Shown piece by piece: positions 61,551-64,000 of a stretch of 64,000 nt of DNA; position 1 is the stretch's first letter; every line of letters starts with the position of its first letter. The notes below the pieces were generated by a model. It did no database searches, was not told where the DNA came from, and was given only the letters and a program-made list of their open reading frames with translations. Source of the stretch: Propionispora vibrioides (GTDB lineage Bacteria; Bacillota; Negativicutes; Propionisporales; Propionisporaceae); assembly GCF_900110485.1 (NCBI RefSeq), contig NZ_FODY01000004.1, forward strand, positions 179,747 to 243,746, in the 5' to 3' direction. A program made the translations under genes and the position numbers.

Positions 61551-62258
61551 CTAACTGCTCCAGGAGGAACTGTCACCATACACTGTCCCGGTATTTTCAT
61601 ACGACTGAATGGCGCTGACCAGTTGACTTTGGCTAACGCCACTTACCGAGTTGCTGTCCGCCTGCTCCGGCGGTGGTGGAGGCGGCATCATGCCCGACTG
61701 CCCCTGAGCTGTATTCAGCAAGGCCTGCAATGCGCTCAAATCGGAATCGGTTACCGTGCCGTTTTTTACCTTTTCCAGAAAGGACTGCAAGGTCAGTGTA
61801 CTGTCAGTCGCATCGGTGCTGTCAGATGTTGTTTGCGCAACCCCGGTCTGGCTGCCCGATTGCGCCAGGACACCCTGGATACCGCTTACATCGGTTCCCG
61901 TAGCCGTACCGCTTTGCACCCTGTCCAGAAAAGCACTGATAGCATCCTCGTCACTGGTTGTCGACGTAAGGTTGTCCATCGATGGCGGCGGCGGTGGCAT
62001 CATCATGGCCATAGCCATATCGCTGCTGGTCTCATCGGTTCCGTCATCGTCGCTGCTGCTGACAGGCAGCAGGCCCTGACTCATCATACCACTGAACAAG
62101 TCTTGAATCGAAGTGTCATCCAAATCAGTACTGCTAGTGGCGCTTTGCGCCTGGCTATCGTCTGTTGCGGTAGTGTCCGTAGTACTGTTTGTCGAACTAT
62201 TTTTCCGGCTATGATGGGGATAATACATCCAGTTGTTACTAATAGAAGAAATTGACAT
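61551..62258 (-). CDS. Ser/Thr/Asp-rich protein with two 35-residue repeats, function unknown
   Basis: This 235-residue protein starts MSISSISNNWMYYPHHSRK and has no signal peptide. It is rich in Ser, Thr, Asp and Gln and has methionine/proline runs (MAMAMMMPPPPPSM; GMMPPPPPPEQ). Two related units are visible: AISAFLDRVQSGTATGTDVSGIQGVLAQ and LQSFLEKVKNGTVTDSDLSALQALLN, each a pair of amphipathic helices with an intervening TxTDxD loop resembling an EF-hand-like or dockerin-like turn. The last residues are VYGDSSSWSS. No named family. GGAGAG lies before the ATG. It stands alone, between terC and the insertion sequence. Confidence 0.78.
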   Translation of the reverse strand: MSISSISNNWMYYPHHSRKNSSTNSTTDTTATDDSQAQSATSSTDLDDTSIQDLFSGMMSQGLLPVSSSDDDGTDETSSDMAMAMMMPPPPPSMDNLTSTTSDEDAISAFLDRVQSGTATGTDVSGIQGVLAQSGSQTGVAQTTSDSTDATDSTLTLQSFLEKVKNGTVTDSDLSALQALLNTAQGQSGMMPPPPPPEQADSNSVSGVSQSQLVSAIQSYENTGTVYGDSSSWSS

Positions 62259-62402
62259 TATTTCACTCTCCTTTACTGATAGTGGTCGCTGTAAGTTGCT
62301 TCCTGTTTTATTGTCGCGGTACTCTATTGGAATACACTTTGAAAATTAAACGAATATTCCATTGGCCAATAATTTTTTGAAAACTTTTATCGAAAATAGT
62401 CA
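62259..62402. other. Short A/T-rich gap upstream of the low-complexity gene
   Basis: No gene seen; it should hold the promoter of the Ser/Thr-rich protein. A terminator hairpin at its right side closes a transcript that came from the right before the insertion. Confidence 0.35.
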
Positions 62403-62437
62403 CAAAAAAAATACAGCTATTTATTAGCTGTATTTTT
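62403..62437. terminator. Bidirectional terminator abutting the insertion sequence
   Basis: AAAATACAGCTA and TAGCTGTATTTT form a 12-bp stem with A/T runs on both sides. On the minus strand it reads as a hairpin followed by TTTTTTT, so it would end transcripts that come from the right. The insertion sequence begins two bases beyond it. Confidence 0.8.
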
Positions 62438-62438
62438 C

Positions 62439-64000
62439 TCAGGCTGTCGAAGAACCCATGGCTTTTTAGAAACCGAGAGCCATGGGTTTTCTATGTAACA
62501 AAGAAAATATTGAAAAAACGTAATAATAGACAATAAAAAAGATTGCTGACCCCCTACGCTAGTCTTGCGAGGTGATTGGCAATCTTCTTCATGTTTTGAC
62601 AAGCAGCCGTTAGTAGCGCCTGCTCTTGTACGTGCTCCCTACCCCTAAACCGACAATAGCGAAGACCGTGCAGTTCTTTAGCATCTGCAAAGCTTCGCTC
62701 AATGGTTTGACTTCTCTTCTTATATAGCATCTTCCCCGACTTTGTAAGTCGGTTTTGTCTAACCCATTCTTTAGACTCTTCCCACACATGTCGCGTGATA
62801 ATCTTTTTATGGGTCTTAGAGCGGGTGCAACTTTCTAGCATAGGACAGCTCTTGCATATCTTGGGGTCACAATGGTATTCTTGGTAGCCTTCGCGGTTAG
62901 TAGTCCGATAGACTAAGTCTTGTCCGTTAGGGCAAACATACTTTGCATTTGCTTTATCAAAAGTGAATTTCCACTTAGGAAATAGTCCTTTGGTTGACTG
63001 AAACCGTCTGTTGCCAATTACAGCAAATATTTTTTTAGCTTGCAGCTCCTTGCAGATAGATGCTGTTAGATAACCGGCATCAAGTGCTACCGCTTCTACT
63101 GCAAATTTGAACCTTTCAGTTTGTCGTTCAAGTCTTTCGATGTAAGGAGAAGCATCGTGTACGTTTCCGGCGGTGATATGAACATCGGTGATGATGTTAT
63201 ATTTAAAATCGACTGTACGATGGTCTAAATAAAAGAACCCTTCCGGTTTACCCGTTCGATACATATAACCACTTTCCGGATCAGTTTTGTTTATTTTTAC
63301 TTCCCTTTCCTCAACCACTTCCTCTCTAATATCTAGGGCTTTTTTCCATGTTCTTCGCGATCTTGGTTGATTGCCGAGCCTAGTTGCTCTAAATAGGCCT
63401 GAGTGGAGGGAAAGACCATTTGTTTTTCCCATTTCTTCTTATTGGCGTTTGCCTTAAGATGGGTAGAATCAGAGAAGAGAACACGCCCACCCACCATGCG
63501 ATGGCGCATAGCCTGCTCGACGATTTCATCAAAGATTTCCTGAAAGATAGTGGTGCCTTTAAAACGAGAGTGTCGGTTCACACTTATCGTGGTATGGTCA
63601 GGGACAGGATCAGTCAGGCCTAGCCCTAAGAACCAGCGGTAAGCGTTGTTTGCCTGAATCTCTTTTTCGAGCTGTCGCTCAGAACGAATACCATATAGGT
63701 ACCCTATAAAAATCATCTTAAAGAGTATCACGGGGTTTACAGGTGGACGGCCATTGTCCTGGCAGTAGTAGGGTTTGGTCTTCTCATATATAAATGAAAA
63801 GTCTATGTATTTTTCTATCTTCCTGAGAAGATGGTCCTCAGGAACTAATTGGTCGATACAAACCCATTCAAATTTCATTTGTTGGGGTGCTCGTTCTTTT
63901 AGCATATCGTTACCCTCCTAATAAAATTAGGTCCATATAGATTATTTCTACATGGACCTTCAAAAACCATTTTCATAATTATACTTTTTCAACAAGCTGA
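62439..64000 (-). mobile_element. IS1182-family insertion sequence
   Basis: The left end TCAGGCTGTCGAAGAA (62439-62454) and right end, read inward on the minus strand, TCAGCTTGTTGAAAAA (63985-64000) match at 12 of 16 positions, so the element is complete and ends exactly at the window edge, 1562 bp. It carries one transposase on the minus strand split by a one-base shift. A subterminal inverted repeat AACCCATGGCT/AGCCATGGGTT lies at about 62453-62492. The target duplication cannot be seen since the right flank is outside. Confidence 0.9.
62554..63905 (-). CDS. IS1182-family transposase, reading frame split by a -1 shift
   Basis: The N-terminal frame (63905 to 63333) reads MLKERAPQQMKFEWVCIDQL with the DUF772-type domain, then the first catalytic Asp in LFSDSTHLKANANK. 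The C-terminal frame continues to 62554 with the second Asp in AVALDAGYLTAS, a Cys cluster and the final Glu in QTIERSFADAKELHGLRY. The frames join at A AAA AAG (63339-63345), in phase for -1 slippage (GGA AAA AAG), giving HGKK-ALDIREEV. This is either a programmed frameshift or loss of one C from a CCCC run, which would give HGKK-PLDIREEV as one uninterrupted frame. GGAGG lies before the ATG. Confidence 0.88.

Noticed and set aside
1..64000. CRISPR arrays, tRNA and rRNA genes
   Set aside because: No regularly spaced short direct repeats and no tRNA cloverleaf or rRNA core sequence were noticed on reading both strands.

Overview
The window is from a diderm (LPS-making) Firmicute of the class Negativicutes, most likely a Sporomusaceae-like organism. 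The evidence is the combination of SLH-domain OmpM porins, a complete lipid A/Kdo/Lpt gene set packed next to BamA, TamB, Skp/OmpH and TolC genes, a fused waaA-lpxK gene, and Firmicute-style strong Shine-Dalgarno sequences. Genus and species cannot be fixed from the sequence alone. Almost all genes lie on the minus strand, so transcription runs right to left.

Layout. 1-11.5 kb: LPS core/O-antigen genes (polyprenyl-phosphate sugar transferase fragment, WaaL-type ligase, five glycosyltransferases, UDP-glucose dehydrogenase plus UDP-glucuronate 4-epimerase, and split heptose kinase/adenylyltransferase). 11.7-21 kb: a short LptD, small exported proteins of unknown function, a CPBP membrane protease, a YqgF-like nuclease and two OmpM porins. 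21.4-26 kb: DUF3084 protein and Lpt transport (one LptF/G, LptB, LptA, LptC). 26-39 kb: LpxL, KdsC, KdsD, KdsA, KdsB, WaaA-LpxK, MsbA, LpxB, LpxI, LpxA, FabZ, LpxC. 39-42.5 kb: an unfamiliar two-gene ABC system (GlnQ-like ATPase and a 790-residue membrane protein with a huge extracytoplasmic part). 43-58.8 kb: second LpxL-like acyltransferase, a small outer-membrane candidate, LpxD, three OmpH/Skp paralogues, a 432-residue envelope protein, BamA, a bitopic protein, a sigma factor, TamB and TolC. 58.8-64 kb: an ankyrin membrane protein, a Mn2+ riboswitch-controlled TerC exporter, a low-complexity protein and a complete IS1182-type insertion sequence ending exactly at the window edge.

Together these genes build, flip, carry and insert LPS (Lpx -> Kds/WaaA -> MsbA -> Lpt) and outer-membrane proteins (Skp/OmpH -> BamA, TamB), and attach the outer membrane to peptidoglycan (OmpM SLH). 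The most interesting items are the unusual ABC pair with an EAA-like motif at its C-terminus, a family of foldback repeats in intergenic gaps (two of whose ends supply a stop codon), a shared leader motif upstream of both ompM genes, a shared 12-bp palindrome upstream of tolC and the CPBP gene, a sigma factor inside the outer-membrane cluster, and FliM-like EIEAL motifs on the ankyrin protein. No rRNA, tRNA or CRISPR array was seen.
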